The notes under the pieces were generated by a model. That model did not search any database, was not told the DNA's origin, and saw only the letters and a program-made list of their open reading frames with translations. A DNA stretch of 52,692 nucleotides, taken from contig DCIQ01000194.1 in the NCBI GenBank assembly GCA_002317435.1, positions 1-52,692 of the forward strand. The letters run 5' to 3'. The position numbers and the translations under genes are program-made. Positions 34,467-43,373 of this stretch are shown here, piece by piece; position 1 is the stretch's first letter; the number at the start of each line of letters is the position of its first letter. Origin of the DNA: Bacteroidales bacterium UBA1722 (GTDB lineage Bacteria > Bacteroidota > Bacteroidia > Bacteroidales > UBA932).

Positions 34467-35873
34467 ATGAAAGAGTCAATTATCGGTAGAGCTGCAGAGA
34501 AAGCAGAACTTCAGAAAATTTTCGAATCCGGGAAAGCTGAGTTCGTGGCGATATATGGAAGAAGGCGTGTAGGAAAAACATTCCTTATCAAGGAATTTTT
34601 TGAAGATTGTCTCGTGTTCTCCGTAGCAGGACTTGCCAAAGGGAACACGAGATTACAGATAAAGAATTTTTACAAGACAGTTCAGAGATATGATTCGTCA
34701 TTAAAGGAGTCACCAAAGGACTGGATAGATGCATTTGATATCCTGATCAGATATATTGAATCCCTTGGAGGGGGGCGAAAAGTAATACTTCTTGATGAAC
34801 TTCCTTGGATGGACACTCCAAAATCCGGGTTCATTCCCGCCTTGGAGCATTTTTGGAATGGATGGGCATCATCTCGAAAGGACGTTGTCCTCGTGGTCTG
34901 CGGATCAGCGACGTCATGGATGATGGACAAGCTGATAGATGACCATGGCGGTCTCCATAACAGGTTGACAAAACGAATATTCCTCAGGCCGTTCACTCTG
35001 TCCGAGTGCGAAAGTATGCTGAACAGTATGGGTGTGAATCTTTCAAGGTATGAAATTTCCATCTGCTATATGATTCTTGGCGGCATCCCTTACTATCTCA
35101 GCCTCATTGATTCGGGGAAGAGTCTTACACAAAATATTGATAGCCTGTTGTTCTCCGATGATGGAGATTTGCACAATGAATTTGAGAATCTCTATTCTGC
35201 GCTTTTCAAGAATTCGGACGATTACATCAAGGTCGTTACAGCACTCAGCGAAGTAAGGGGCGGGCTGTCAAGATCGGAAGTCGTTGAAAAAACAGGCATC
35301 CCAACAGGAGGGACTCTCACAAAGATTCTGAAGAACCTCAGTTCGTGCGGTTTCGTCCGAAGGCATAAGGACATCGGAGACGGGAAAGAGGATATTTTCC
35401 AACTTGTTGATTTCTATTCGCTTTTCTATTTTAAATTCCTCCGTGACAGGCATTCATACGAAGATGGCTATTGGATGTCGATACAGGGAACCTCCAAGTT
35501 CTACACTTGGGCCGGGCTTTCATTCGAAATACTTGCATTGCAGCACGTACATCAGATCAAGCAGTCACTGGGCATCAGTGGCGTAATGACAAGCGAATAC
35601 TCCTGGAGGAGCCCCAATGCACAGATTGACCTTGTCATTGACCGTAAGGATAGAACTGTAAACCTTTGCGAAATGAAGTTTTCAGAGGATGACTATCATA
35701 TAGACGAAGAGGAAGATGCGAAGCTCAGACGCAGGGTCTCGTCTTTCAAAGAGAACCTTGGAAAAGAGAGCAAATCCATTCGATTGACTTTTGTGACCAC
35801 ATATGGACTTGCAGGCAGCAGATATAACAGCAGAGTCAACGATATAATTATCCTTAACGATCTGTTCAAGTAA
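34467..35873 (+). CDS. ATP-binding protein, archaeal-ATPase/DUF234 type
   Basis: This 468-residue STAND-like ATPase has Walker A GRRRVGKT (31-38) and Walker B VILLDELPW. A winged-helix region follows (GGLSRSEVVEKTGIPTGGTLTKIL, in part SEVVEKTGIPTG). The C-terminus is a DUF234 region with QIDLVIDRKDRTVNLCEMKF, the D-...-E-x-K arrangement of a PD-(D/E)XK nuclease fold. These genes are mobile and scattered across bacteria; the biological role is not settled. An ATG at 34374 is in frame but lies upstream of the promoter. Codons here are more A/T-rich than in the NRPS locus, which suggests separate acquisition. Confidence 0.85.
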   Translation: MKESIIGRAAEKAELQKIFESGKAEFVAIYGRRRVGKTFLIKEFFEDCLVFSVAGLAKGNTRLQIKNFYKTVQRYDSSLKESPKDWIDAFDILIRYIESLGGGRKVILLDELPWMDTPKSGFIPALEHFWNGWASSRKDVVLVVCGSATSWMMDKLIDDHGGLHNRLTKRIFLRPFTLSECESMLNSMGVNLSRYEISICYMILGGIPYYLSLIDSGKSLTQNIDSLLFSDDGDLHNEFENLYSALFKNSDDYIKVVTALSEVRGGLSRSEVVEKTGIPTGGTLTKILKNLSSCGFVRRHKDIGDGKEDIFQLVDFYSLFYFKFLRDRHSYEDGYWMSIQGTSKFYTWAGLSFEILALQHVHQIKQSLGISGVMTSEYSWRSPNAQIDLVIDRKDRTVNLCEMKFSEDDYHIDEEEDAKLRRRVSSFKENLGKESKSIRLTFVTTYGLAGSRYNSRVNDIIILNDLFK

Positions 35874-35905
35874 GATACTGTATTCAGTGTCCCGTATGAC
35901 GGACA

Positions 35906-36550
35906 TTATTCTGCCGGTATGATGATGGTTTCGGGGGTGCCGGGGCCGCCGTTGACTCCGCGGTAGCCTACATATCTGCCGGTCTCGTCCAGATAGTAGC
36001 GGCAGCTCCAGAAGAGGGATTTCAGACCGCCCGGGGTTATTTTGATGTCACGGACAGGAAGGGTGCGGAACCTGGTCTCACCCGAGTATTCTGCCTGCAT
36101 CTGTTCGAAGTCGAGATTGTCGGGCCGGAAACATTCGTACTTATATGAGGTGCGGTTTTTCATTATCGCTCCTACGCTGTAGCTTATGTTCTGAATCCAC
36201 GGATATCCCTTGCTATTTACGGTATCGTGATAATTCTTTCCGTGGAAACGTCCCTCTATCACATATATCCCGTTTTTCAAAGTGATGGTTATGTCTGTCT
36301 TGTCTGACGGGTCGGAGATATGTGTGCTGCGGGTTACGTAGTCTTCTCCTGACACTATCTCCGCCACCTGTGTCCCCTTGGTGACGGTTATTTTTCTGGA
36401 ATCACCCGAAACGGTCTCATCCCAGAGATATACCGTGGTGTCCTTACCGGTAATGGAGAGGTATGTCCTCCTGACCGTGTTCTGGGCGTGTGACGGCGGA
36501 ACGGTGACAGGAATCAGAAGAATCATAAGCAGGAGTGTGCGGAATCTCAT
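35906..36550 (-). CDS. Secreted protein of unknown function
   Basis: About 214 residues from the ATG at 36550, which begins a clean signal peptide (MRFRTLLLMILLIPVT ... SHAQ). The mature part is beta-rich (TYLSITGKDTTVYLWDE, ITITLKNGIYVIEGRFHG, RYYLDETGRYVGYRG). I do not recognise the family. A -7-like CATCTTTG lies at 36587-36580 on this strand. An in-frame ATG at 36604 would run through that box. It is convergent with the ATPase gene and divergent from glutamine synthetase. Confidence 0.65.
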   Translation of the reverse strand: MRFRTLLLMILLIPVTVPPSHAQNTVRRTYLSITGKDTTVYLWDETVSGDSRKITVTKGTQVAEIVSGEDYVTRSTHISDPSDKTDITITLKNGIYVIEGRFHGKNYHDTVNSKGYPWIQNISYSVGAIMKNRTSYKYECFRPDNLDFEQMQAEYSGETRFRTLPVRDIKITPGGLKSLFWSCRYYLDETGRYVGYRGVNGGPGTPETIIIPAE

Positions 36551-36628
36551 AGTGTGGTTACGGGTTACGTATGCGGTCCCAAAGATGAGAAAAATAGTAT
36601 GCATAAAAAAATTACAGAATAGAATAGT

Positions 36629-36636
36629 TACATTTG
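36629..36636 (+). promoter_or_regulatory. -7 element (TACATTTG) for glutamine synthetase
   Basis: A perfect TAnnTTTG match, 20 nt before the ATG at 36657. A recognisable ribosome-binding site (AAAAGGAGAG, 36643-36652) follows, unusual in this window. It shows that the longer in-frame ATGs from 36378 are not used. Confidence 0.6.
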
Positions 36637-36656
36637 CGCCTCAAAAGGAGAGAAAT

Positions 36657-38837
36657 ATGAGTACCGACAGATTCGATTTGGTGAAACAGAGTTTCGAGAA
36701 AAAGGCCATTCCTGCGGATGTCCCCGATGCCAAGACTTCCGATTATTTCGGAGAACTTGTGTTCGACCGTGCCAAGATGCACCGCTATCTCGATGCCGGG
36801 ACTCTGAAGGCCCTTCTGGACTGTATCGACAACGGCAGACCCCTCGACGGGAAAACCGCCGACGGAGTGGCCCGGGGGATGAAGGAATGGGCCATCTCCC
36901 ACCACGTCACCCACATATCCCACTGGTTCCAGCCCCTGACGGAAGGCACCGCCGAGAAACACGATTCCCTGATAGACTATGACGGAAAGGGAGGCGTTAT
37001 CGAAACCTTCGACGGGAAGTCGCTCGTGCAGCAGGAACCTGATGCATCCTCCTTCCCCAACGGAGGTATCCGTGCCACCTTCGAGGCCCGCGGATATACG
37101 GCCTGGGACCCCACTTCTCCGGTCTATATCATGGACGATACGCTATGTATCCCTTCCCTGTTCATCTCCTATACGGGTGAAGCCCTTGACTACAAGACTC
37201 CCCTGAAAAAATCCATAAAGGCCGTCACGGAAGCGGCTCTCCCCATATGCAGGATGTTCGACCCCGCAGTGAAGAAGGTCTATTCATATCTGGGATGGGA
37301 ACAGGAGTATTTCCTGGTGGATGAATCTCTTTATGCCGCCCGTCCGGACCTGATGATAACCGGCAGAACCCTTATGGGGCATGCCTCCTCCAAGAACCAG
37401 CAGCTGAGCGACCACTATTTCGGAGCCATCCCCTCGCGGGTGGCCGCCTTCATGAGAGATCTGGAGATAGCGGGCCACAGACTCGGAATCCCTTTGAAGA
37501 CCCGTCACAACGAGGCCGCTCCGAACCAGTTCGAACTGGCCCCCATCTACGGTGAGGCCAATCTGGCCAATGACCAGAACCAGATAGTGATGAACCTGAT
37601 GCACACTATCGCCAGAAAGCACGGTTTCGTGGTCCTTCTCCACGAGAAACCTTTCGACGGAGTGAACGGCTCGGGCAAGCATAACAACTGGTCTCTGGGA
37701 ACTGATACCGGGACACAGCTTCTCGCCCCGGGGAAGGACCCCAAGAGCAATCTCCAGTTCATCACCTTCTTCGTGAATGTCCTCTTCGCAGTGCAGAAGC
37801 ACAACGCACTGCTGAAGGCATCCATCGCCAGTGCCACGAATGCCCATCGTCTGGGCGGGAACGAAGCTCCCCCGGCCATAGTGTCCGCATTCCTCGGGCA
37901 GACGATGACCGATGTCCTGCGGAAACTTCTGGAGGTGCCTTCGGACACCCCCATCGAGATAGTCGGGAAAAAGAAGAAAACGCTGGATCTGGTGGAGATT
38001 CCGCAGATATTCGTGGACAATACCGACAGAAACCGCACTTCCCCCTTCGCCTTTACCGGTAACCGCTTTGAATTCAGGGCAGTGGGGTCCTCTGCGAACT
38101 GCGGTGGAGCGATGGCGACCCTGAATGCCGCCGTGGCGGAGCAGCTGACGGAATTCAAAAAGCGGGTGGACGCCGATATTGCCGGAGGCAAAACCGTCAA
38201 TGTCGCAGTTATGGATGCCCTCAAGCCCCTCATAGGCTCCGTGCTGGAGGTGGTGTGCTTCGACGGGAACGGATATTCCCGGGAGTGGCTCGAAGAGGCG
38301 CGCCGCAGGGGGCTGGACGTGGAGACCTCCGTCCCCGAGATGTTCAAGGCTTTCACCAGCCCCGCATCGGTGAAAATGTTCACCTCGACCGGGGTCTATA
38401 CGGAGAAGGAACTCATCGCCAGGAACGAGGTGAAATGGGAGACGTATTGCAAGAAAGTGCAGATCGAATCCCGCGTGATGGGGCGTGTGGCATCGAACCA
38501 CATAATCCCCGCCGCCCTCGAATACAAGACCAGACTGCTGAAGGAGGTGGCACTTAACAAGGAGGTGTTCGGCGACTTGGAAGGATGCACCACAGAGGTG
38601 GACCTCATCCGCAAGATATCCGGATATGTCGAAGAGATAAGGCTGATGGTGAAGGATATGACACAGGCCCGCGCCGAAGCGAACGTCATCACTGACGATT
38701 ACCTCAGGGCGGTGGCCTATCACGGAGTGGCGGATTATGTCCTCCGTCTGCGCAGACCCATCGATGAATTGGAGGAGATAGTGGACAACAAGACCTGGCC
38801 TCTGCCGAAATACCGCGAGCTGCTGTTCATCAGCTAG
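36657..38837 (+). CDS. glnN: Glutamine synthetase type III
   Basis: This 726-residue enzyme makes glutamine from glutamate, ammonia and ATP. Its length is typical for GSIII (about 700-730), well above GSI. Recognisable segments are SYLGWEQEYFLVDE, the glutamate-binding KTRHNEAAPNQFELAP, GSGKHNNWSLGTDTG, and RTSPFAFTGNRFEFRAVGSSANC. The C-terminal ~130 residues are the helical GSIII extension. The start at 36657 follows an AGGAG site and a -7 box. It is transcribed alone; a cupin gene converges 7 nt downstream. Confidence 0.96.
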   Translation: MSTDRFDLVKQSFEKKAIPADVPDAKTSDYFGELVFDRAKMHRYLDAGTLKALLDCIDNGRPLDGKTADGVARGMKEWAISHHVTHISHWFQPLTEGTAEKHDSLIDYDGKGGVIETFDGKSLVQQEPDASSFPNGGIRATFEARGYTAWDPTSPVYIMDDTLCIPSLFISYTGEALDYKTPLKKSIKAVTEAALPICRMFDPAVKKVYSYLGWEQEYFLVDESLYAARPDLMITGRTLMGHASSKNQQLSDHYFGAIPSRVAAFMRDLEIAGHRLGIPLKTRHNEAAPNQFELAPIYGEANLANDQNQIVMNLMHTIARKHGFVVLLHEKPFDGVNGSGKHNNWSLGTDTGTQLLAPGKDPKSNLQFITFFVNVLFAVQKHNALLKASIASATNAHRLGGNEAPPAIVSAFLGQTMTDVLRKLLEVPSDTPIEIVGKKKKTLDLVEIPQIFVDNTDRNRTSPFAFTGNRFEFRAVGSSANCGGAMATLNAAVAEQLTEFKKRVDADIAGGKTVNVAVMDALKPLIGSVLEVVCFDGNGYSREWLEEARRRGLDVETSVPEMFKAFTSPASVKMFTSTGVYTEKELIARNEVKWETYCKKVQIESRVMGRVASNHIIPAALEYKTRLLKEVALNKEVFGDLEGCTTEVDLIRKISGYVEEIRLMVKDMTQARAEANVITDDYLRAVAYHGVADYVLRLRRPIDELEEIVDNKTWPLPKYRELLFIS

Positions 38838-38844
38838 CGCACTT

Positions 38845-39168
38845 CTACCTCACCACCGCGTAGAATTCCAGATCCGCGTCGGAATCGTTGATAAGGGTAT
38901 GTTCATGCCCTTCCGGGCAATAGTGGCAGCATCCGGCGCCGACGGGTTCCTTTACGCCGTCGCAGAGTGCGTATCCCCGGCCCGAGGTGAAGAACATCAC
39001 TTCCGCGTTCCCCTCGTGGGTGTGGAGACCGATGCTTGCGCCCGGAGCCAGGGAACCCTTCATTATGCGGGTCTGTCCGTCGAAGAACATATTGGCCCTG
39101 TATTCCTTTTCACCCCCCTTGAAGTTCGGGAGGACCGATAACGGTATCTGTTCGAAATCTATCTTCAT
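38845..39168 (-). CDS. Small cupin-domain protein
   Basis: A 107-residue single-domain cupin. The first motif is G-L-H-T-H-E-G-N-A-E-V-M-F-F and the second is CCHYCPEGHEHTLIN, which supply the His and Glu ligands for a metal. The substrate cannot be predicted. It is downstream of, and in the same direction as, the acyltransferase (24 nt gap), so the two may be cotranscribed. Confidence 0.85.
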   Translation of the reverse strand: MKIDFEQIPLSVLPNFKGGEKEYRANMFFDGQTRIMKGSLAPGASIGLHTHEGNAEVMFFTSGRGYALCDGVKEPVGAGCCHYCPEGHEHTLINDSDADLEFYAVVR

Positions 39169-39192
39169 AATGCTGTTGTGTATATTTCTTTA

Positions 39193-40302
39193 TTATGCTC
39201 CTATTATCCATTTCCCGCCGGGTATCAGCGAAATCAGCTTTGAGGTGACGGCGCTGCAGATGAACGTGCAGACGGCGATGGCCGGGATGGCTATGGCGAC
39301 CGGTACTGCAGGTGATGCGGAACTTCCCTGGATGAACACTCCGGCGAATGCGCAGAGATAGAACATATGCATGAGATACATTCCGAACGACAGCCTGGAG
39401 ATGCCGGTGACTATTTTAGGAGGACGCTCCTGCCTTATGCAGGAAAACATCAGAAATGCACCGAAGGTGGCGGCGAGGACATTGGGGGTGCAGAACTCCC
39501 ACGACCATTCCAGCAGGGGAGTGGATATCAGTTCTCCCGGGACTCCTTTCCACCAGAAGGACCATCCTGTGAATGCAGCCCCGGTGAGGAACGCGACAAG
39601 TCCCACCGTCATCCTCTTCTTTACCGACCAGTCGATATGAACCCTTATGTAATGCGCCAGCACCAGATATCCCAGATATCCGGAGCAGTACCAGAGCATA
39701 GAGAACCTGTTCCAGAAGCATTCTCCCCAGATCTCGCCTGACAGAAAAGTGTGTATCCAGGGGATGAAGGTGGAGAGCACGAAGCACCACAGGAATATAC
39801 GTTCCTCCCTGGCCGTCGCTTTCTCCAGCCACGGTGAAACCACCGGCATAATCAGGTAGAGGCTGATGAGCGGGTACATGAACCACAGGTGCCCGGCCAT
39901 CGACGGGAAGTTCAGAGGGAGGTGTTTCAGGTCTGTCAGGGACTGCTCCGGGGTCATCCCTCCCCACAGCAGGGGCAGAAAGCAGTAGAGCAGCATGAAG
40001 CAGATCATCGGGGGGAGAATTCTCCGGGCTCTTTTCACGTAGAAGTCCACCATGCCTGTGCCGGGTTTGAGAGGTACCAGCAGGAAGGCCGAGACCACCA
40101 TGAACAGCGGTACGCAGGTGCGTGCGACGAAACCGTCATAAAATGCCACCCAGAAGCGGTTGGCGTCGTTCGCCAGCATCGAGACGTTTCCGGCCAGTCC
40201 CGAAGCGTCCGCCCCGTAAAAATTCTCGCTCGCGTGGACGAGCATCACCAGGAAGCAGGCCGCCACCCTGATGTAATCCACGAATACTACTCTGTTCTGC
40301 AT
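39193..40302 (-). CDS. Acyltransferase family 3 membrane protein
   Basis: A 369-residue polytopic membrane protein of the acyltransferase-3 (OafA/WecH-like) family. The start is characteristic (VVFVDYIRVAACFLVMLVHA, containing the family R/H pair R-x10-H), followed by VARTCVPLFMVVSAFLL and about ten hydrophobic helices. Such enzymes O-acetylate or acylate sugars of surface polysaccharides; the substrate here is unknown. A -7 box lies 25 nt upstream and a 20-nt palindrome just beyond it. Confidence 0.88.
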   Translation of the reverse strand: MQNRVVFVDYIRVAACFLVMLVHASENFYGADASGLAGNVSMLANDANRFWVAFYDGFVARTCVPLFMVVSAFLLVPLKPGTGMVDFYVKRARRILPPMICFMLLYCFLPLLWGGMTPEQSLTDLKHLPLNFPSMAGHLWFMYPLISLYLIMPVVSPWLEKATAREERIFLWCFVLSTFIPWIHTFLSGEIWGECFWNRFSMLWYCSGYLGYLVLAHYIRVHIDWSVKKRMTVGLVAFLTGAAFTGWSFWWKGVPGELISTPLLEWSWEFCTPNVLAATFGAFLMFSCIRQERPPKIVTGISRLSFGMYLMHMFYLCAFAGVFIQGSSASPAVPVAIAIPAIAVCTFICSAVTSKLISLIPGGKWIIGA

Positions 40303-40326
40303 ATTTGTCTATGGGTAAGGATTCCG

Positions 40327-40360
40327 CAAAGGTAAGATATTCCGTCGGGAATCCGACGGA
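40327..40360 (-). promoter_or_regulatory. Promoter with adjacent palindrome, upstream of the acyltransferase
   Basis: On the minus strand 40334-40327 reads TACCTTTG, a perfect -7 element. Directly upstream TCCGTCGG (40341-40348) and CCGACGGA (40353-40360) form a perfect palindrome with a GAAT spacer, in the -12 to -33 region where a repressor would block polymerase. The rest of the 206-nt gap up to 40508 shows nothing further. Confidence 0.45.
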
Positions 40361-40508
40361 TTGGAGGGAGGGAATGCATTATTGCCGCAAGACCGTGTCA
40401 TCGTAAAAGAAAACTTGCTGTTTTTTTACTTTTTCGCCCTTTGTTCTTCCTTCAACGGAAGGTGTGGTAGTTAGTATAATACTGTTTATGTGATGGTTAT
40501 TCTTAATG

Positions 40509-40760
40509 TTATGTCCACAGTTCAAAAGCACCGTCAATGGCCTGATCCAGTGTCACTGCCTCTATGCTGTTCATCACGCATCCCTGTCTGTCATACGCTT
40601 CCAGATAGACATATTTCTTTTGGAAATGGAACGAACGGTCAGCCTGAAGAAGCTCCTTCTCCGTATCATAGTAGCAGGTGTCATCACCAGTCTCACCGAC
40701 ATACTCCACTGATATCCTGAAAGCGTTGGTCTTTTGTTTTAGATATTGCAGTCTGTTCAT
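40509..40760 (-). CDS. Small hypothetical protein behind thioredoxin
   Basis: An 83-residue soluble protein (MNRLQYLKQKT ... LDQAIDGAFELWT), rich in aromatic residues and with no signal peptide. I do not recognise the family. It begins 3 nt after the thioredoxin stop codon on the same strand, so it is very likely in one operon and may be linked to redox functions. Confidence 0.6.
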   Translation of the reverse strand: MNRLQYLKQKTNAFRISVEYVGETGDDTCYYDTEKELLQADRSFHFQKKYVYLEAYDRQGCVMNSIEAVTLDQAIDGAFELWT

Positions 40761-40763
40761 GGC

Positions 40764-41075
40764 TTATCGTGTAAATTGTCCTATTGCTGATAATAAACTG
40801 GTCAGCGGCATTGCTCCGCTCTGCCGCCAGAGCTGTTCTCCTTTCCTGAAGAGCATCAATGTGGGTACGGACTGGACAGCATACCTCTGTGCCGTTTCGG
40901 TGTTCCTGTCGATATCCACCTTGATAATCCTGATACCGTCTCCCATTTTCTCCTTGAGCTGTTCCAGTATGGGGTGCATCATCTTACAGGGGCCGCACCA
41001 TGTGGCGAAGAAGTCCACCAGAGTTAGTCCTTCGCCGGAAATAATATCATTAAATGATTCCATCTTTCCTTTCAA
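40764..41075 (-). CDS. trxA: Thioredoxin
   Basis: A 103-residue cytoplasmic thioredoxin that reduces protein disulfides. The active site is FFATWCGPCKMMHPIL, with the classical C-G-P-C, and the cis-Pro loop is VQSVPTLMLF. Length is standard. A -7 box sits 10 nt upstream, and an FKBP gene diverges from the same gap. Confidence 0.95.
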   Translation of the reverse strand: MKGKMESFNDIISGEGLTLVDFFATWCGPCKMMHPILEQLKEKMGDGIRIIKVDIDRNTETAQRYAVQSVPTLMLFRKGEQLWRQSGAMPLTSLLSAIGQFTR

Positions 41076-41084
41076 TAGTCAAGG

Positions 41085-41092
41085 CAAATATA
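41085..41092 (-). promoter_or_regulatory. -7 element (TATATTTG) for thioredoxin
   Basis: On the minus strand 41092-41085 is a perfect TAnnTTTG match. The short distance to the ATG at 41075 implies a very short leader. Confidence 0.5.
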
Positions 41093-41136
41093 CCATTCTG
41101 ATTGATATGTTATCCGTATTATTGTTCCGAATTGCG

Positions 41137-41144
41137 TAACTTCG
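41137..41144 (+). promoter_or_regulatory. -7-like element (TAACTTCG) for the FKBP operon
   Basis: One mismatch to TAnnTTTG, 21 nt before the ATG at 41165. The same TTCG variant appears in the NRPS promoter. No well-spaced -33 element was found. Confidence 0.35.
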
Positions 41145-41164
41145 CGATAAAAGAAACAGCTGAT

Positions 41165-41563
41165 ATGTCAAAGAGCGAATACATCAAAAAGAACCAGGAA
41201 TGGTTGCAGAACAAATCCCTTGAAGAGGGAGTTGAACATCTTTCTAAAGACATCCACTACAAGGTGTTATCAACAGGAGATCCGTCAGGAAGAACGCCTC
41301 AGTTGAGTGACATCATCTTTGTCCACTATACCGGAAGAACCATTGACGGCAAGGTCTTCGACACCAGCCGTTCCGGAATGCCTCTTGTAATCCGTCTCAG
41401 GGAACTGATCGAAGGATGGCAGATAGCTCTCACCCGTATGCACGTCGGCGACAGATGGGAACTGTATATCCCGGCGGATATGGGATACGGGAAGTCATCT
41501 CTTCCCGGAATACCGGGCGGTTCCACCCTGATATTCGATGTCGAACTGCTAAAGATTCAGTGA
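41165..41563 (+). CDS. FKBP-type peptidyl-prolyl isomerase
   Basis: A 132-residue cytoplasmic FKBP with IIFVHYTGRTIDGKVFDTS, the LREL-IEGWQIALTRMHVGD core, and a C-terminal YGKSSLPGIPGGSTLIFDVELL. No signal peptide is present. The ATG at 41165 lies behind the -7-like box; the in-frame ATG at 41102 would extend through it. It is 6 nt from yaaA, so the two probably form a stress-related operon. Confidence 0.93.
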   Translation: MSKSEYIKKNQEWLQNKSLEEGVEHLSKDIHYKVLSTGDPSGRTPQLSDIIFVHYTGRTIDGKVFDTSRSGMPLVIRLRELIEGWQIALTRMHVGDRWELYIPADMGYGKSSLPGIPGGSTLIFDVELLKIQ

Positions 41564-41569
41564 CAGACA

Positions 41570-42346
41570 ATGCAGGTCATTCTCGCCAGTGCCAAGATCA
41601 TGCGGGAGAAGAGTCCCGTGCATGGAGTGATGCCATCCGAGCCGTGCTTTATCTCTCAGGCAGCACAACTGGCTTCCGATATGTCCCGATTTTCCGTGAA
41701 GGAGCTGTCGGAACTGCTGAATTGCAGCCTGGCCATTGCGGAGCAGAATAAAGGAAGGTATGCCGTTTTCGGAACCGATGAGGCCGAGATAATGCCTGCT
41801 GTTTTCGCCTATAACGGTCAGGCATACAAGCATCTGAAAGCTGACACTCTCTCCATCGAAGACCTTGAATGGGCTAACATTCATCTATGGATATCAACTT
41901 GTCTGTATGGTCTTCTCAGACCGCTGGACGGTATCAATACATACAGAATGGAGGGAGGCTATCCACTGCCGTCCACTCAGGGAAAGAAAGTGTCCGAGTA
42001 TTGGAAACCGTATCTGACCAATACCCTCATTTCATCCGTCCAGGATGATGATGGTGTTCTCATTTATCTCGATACCGAGGAATTCCGGAATCTTTTCGAC
42101 TGGAAAACGGTATGTGATAAAGTGACGGTGATAGAACCTGAATTCCATACGCTGAGCGGGAAGACGCTCAAGACACCGTCCGTCTGGGCCAAGACCTGCC
42201 GCGGGGCGATGACGCGGTTCATCATTCAGAACAGGATTACGAACGAGGAAGAATTGGAATCCTTCTCGTATTGCGGGTTTGAATATGACAAGTTCTTGAG
42301 CAGAAAGGGACATCCGGTTTTCATAAGGAAAGAAACAGTCAAATGA
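41570..42346 (+). CDS. yaaA: YaaA family peroxide-stress protein
   Basis: This 258-residue protein matches the YaaA (DUF328/UPF0246) family: an N-terminal MQVILASAKIM, ALLY-type motif WISTCLYGLLRPLD, YRMEGGYPLP, and the closing segment FEYDKFLSRKGHPVFIRK. In E. coli YaaA limits damage from free iron during peroxide stress. It lies 6 nt after the FKBP gene and 3 nt before the broken gene at 42350. Confidence 0.93.
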   Translation: MQVILASAKIMREKSPVHGVMPSEPCFISQAAQLASDMSRFSVKELSELLNCSLAIAEQNKGRYAVFGTDEAEIMPAVFAYNGQAYKHLKADTLSIEDLEWANIHLWISTCLYGLLRPLDGINTYRMEGGYPLPSTQGKKVSEYWKPYLTNTLISSVQDDDGVLIYLDTEEFRNLFDWKTVCDKVTVIEPEFHTLSGKTLKTPSVWAKTCRGAMTRFIIQNRITNEEELESFSYCGFEYDKFLSRKGHPVFIRKETVK

Positions 42347-42349
42347 GTT

Positions 42350-42790
42350 ATGCTTGAATCCACGATAGGTCGTTTTGAAGATTTCGCTTTCTCAATGGAT
42401 AGCGGTCAGATACTTCTGCTTGTTCCTGATGGCTGTTCTATGCTCTCGGATCATGAGTATTGAGATACCCGAGACCGCTATTCAGACCTTGGCTATGAAC
42501 TGCTATATCTTCCCAGACTGATGCAGAGCATTCCGGAAGATCTTCTGACGTACTACGCTCCTGAATGTGACAGAAGGTCCATATTCTCCTGTGAACTCAT
42601 CCAGAACCGAATTCTTGGTGAGCTTGGAATCTCATTGATATCCCCGATGGCTATACGGCTCATTGATGACCAGCTGCGAGTCATCAGCACAGAGGAAGGT
42701 GATGAAGACACTGATGAATTCATCTGTGAACTGCTGGAGTATCTTGAAAGCTATTATGGTGTGCCGCTAAGGCTCCCCGGCAGGGGTTAG
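42350..42790 (+). pseudogene. Hypothetical gene interrupted by an in-frame TGA
   Basis: An ATG at 42350, 3 nt after yaaA, opens a 37-codon frame (MLESTIGRFEDFAFSMD ... SDHEY). It ends in TGA at 42461-42463 and then continues in the same frame to 42790 without another stop (DTRDRYSDLGYELLYLP ... YGVPLRLPGRG). The joined 146-residue product looks like one acidic, soluble protein. I do not recognise the family. A nonsense mutation, probably TGG to TGA, is the simplest reading. A downstream ATG at 42521 could still give an 89-residue fragment. Confidence 0.6.
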
Positions 42791-42970
42791 TTCAATATCC
42801 TGTGACATTGGAAATGATGTTGATTCCACACAAAGATAAACCTTGCACCCAACTTCCTACAAATAAATACCCACGGTTTTGACTGCCCGAACACTGTCCA
42901 ATGTACAAGCCATACCGTTCTATGCCTATCTGAGGAAGGACTGTGCATATTGAGGTGCAGCTGGAACATG

Positions 42971-43023
42971 CGATTTTTGGGCTAAGCGGTACAACAAACT
43001 ATGACCGCTTAGCCCAAAAATCG
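42971..43023 (+). repeat. Perfect 20-bp inverted repeat with 13-nt loop
   Basis: The arm 42971-42990 is the exact reverse complement of 43004-43023. The arms end in runs of T and A respectively, so the hairpin could end transcription in either direction. Confidence 0.85.
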
Positions 43024-43373
43024 GGACACTGAAAATTCTGGGACTGGTTTATCCGGAAGGTCCAAAAACGGATGACTATGAGAGTAACCCAAAACCAATC
43101 CATCCTGATCGGTCACATATGCCCCATAATGAATGTCCTCATGGATGACCCCCTTTTTTGTGGAGGGTAATCCATGATGATGCCCTCCGGAACACCGTGA
43201 AAGCTGTACATACGTGTACTGCTTTTCGTTTACCATTATGGATGTTTTTCAAGTGTCGTCCGGAAAGTGACATTGACAGGCAAGGCTTGTATGCGCGACA
43301 GGCCTCAGAGATGCTTCTGGAAGGGGGGGGCGCATACAAGAAATCATTCGGGCTTCCACAAGATACAAGCCCC

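Noticed and set aside
42461..42463. Selenocysteine or other readthrough at the in-frame TGA
   Set aside because: No selenoprotein family resemblance and no obvious stem-loop just after the codon; a nonsense mutation is simpler.
43009..43236. 75-codon minus-strand frame in the hairpin region
   Set aside because: No family resemblance, overlaps an arm of the 20-bp inverted repeat, and has no promoter-like sequence or start context.
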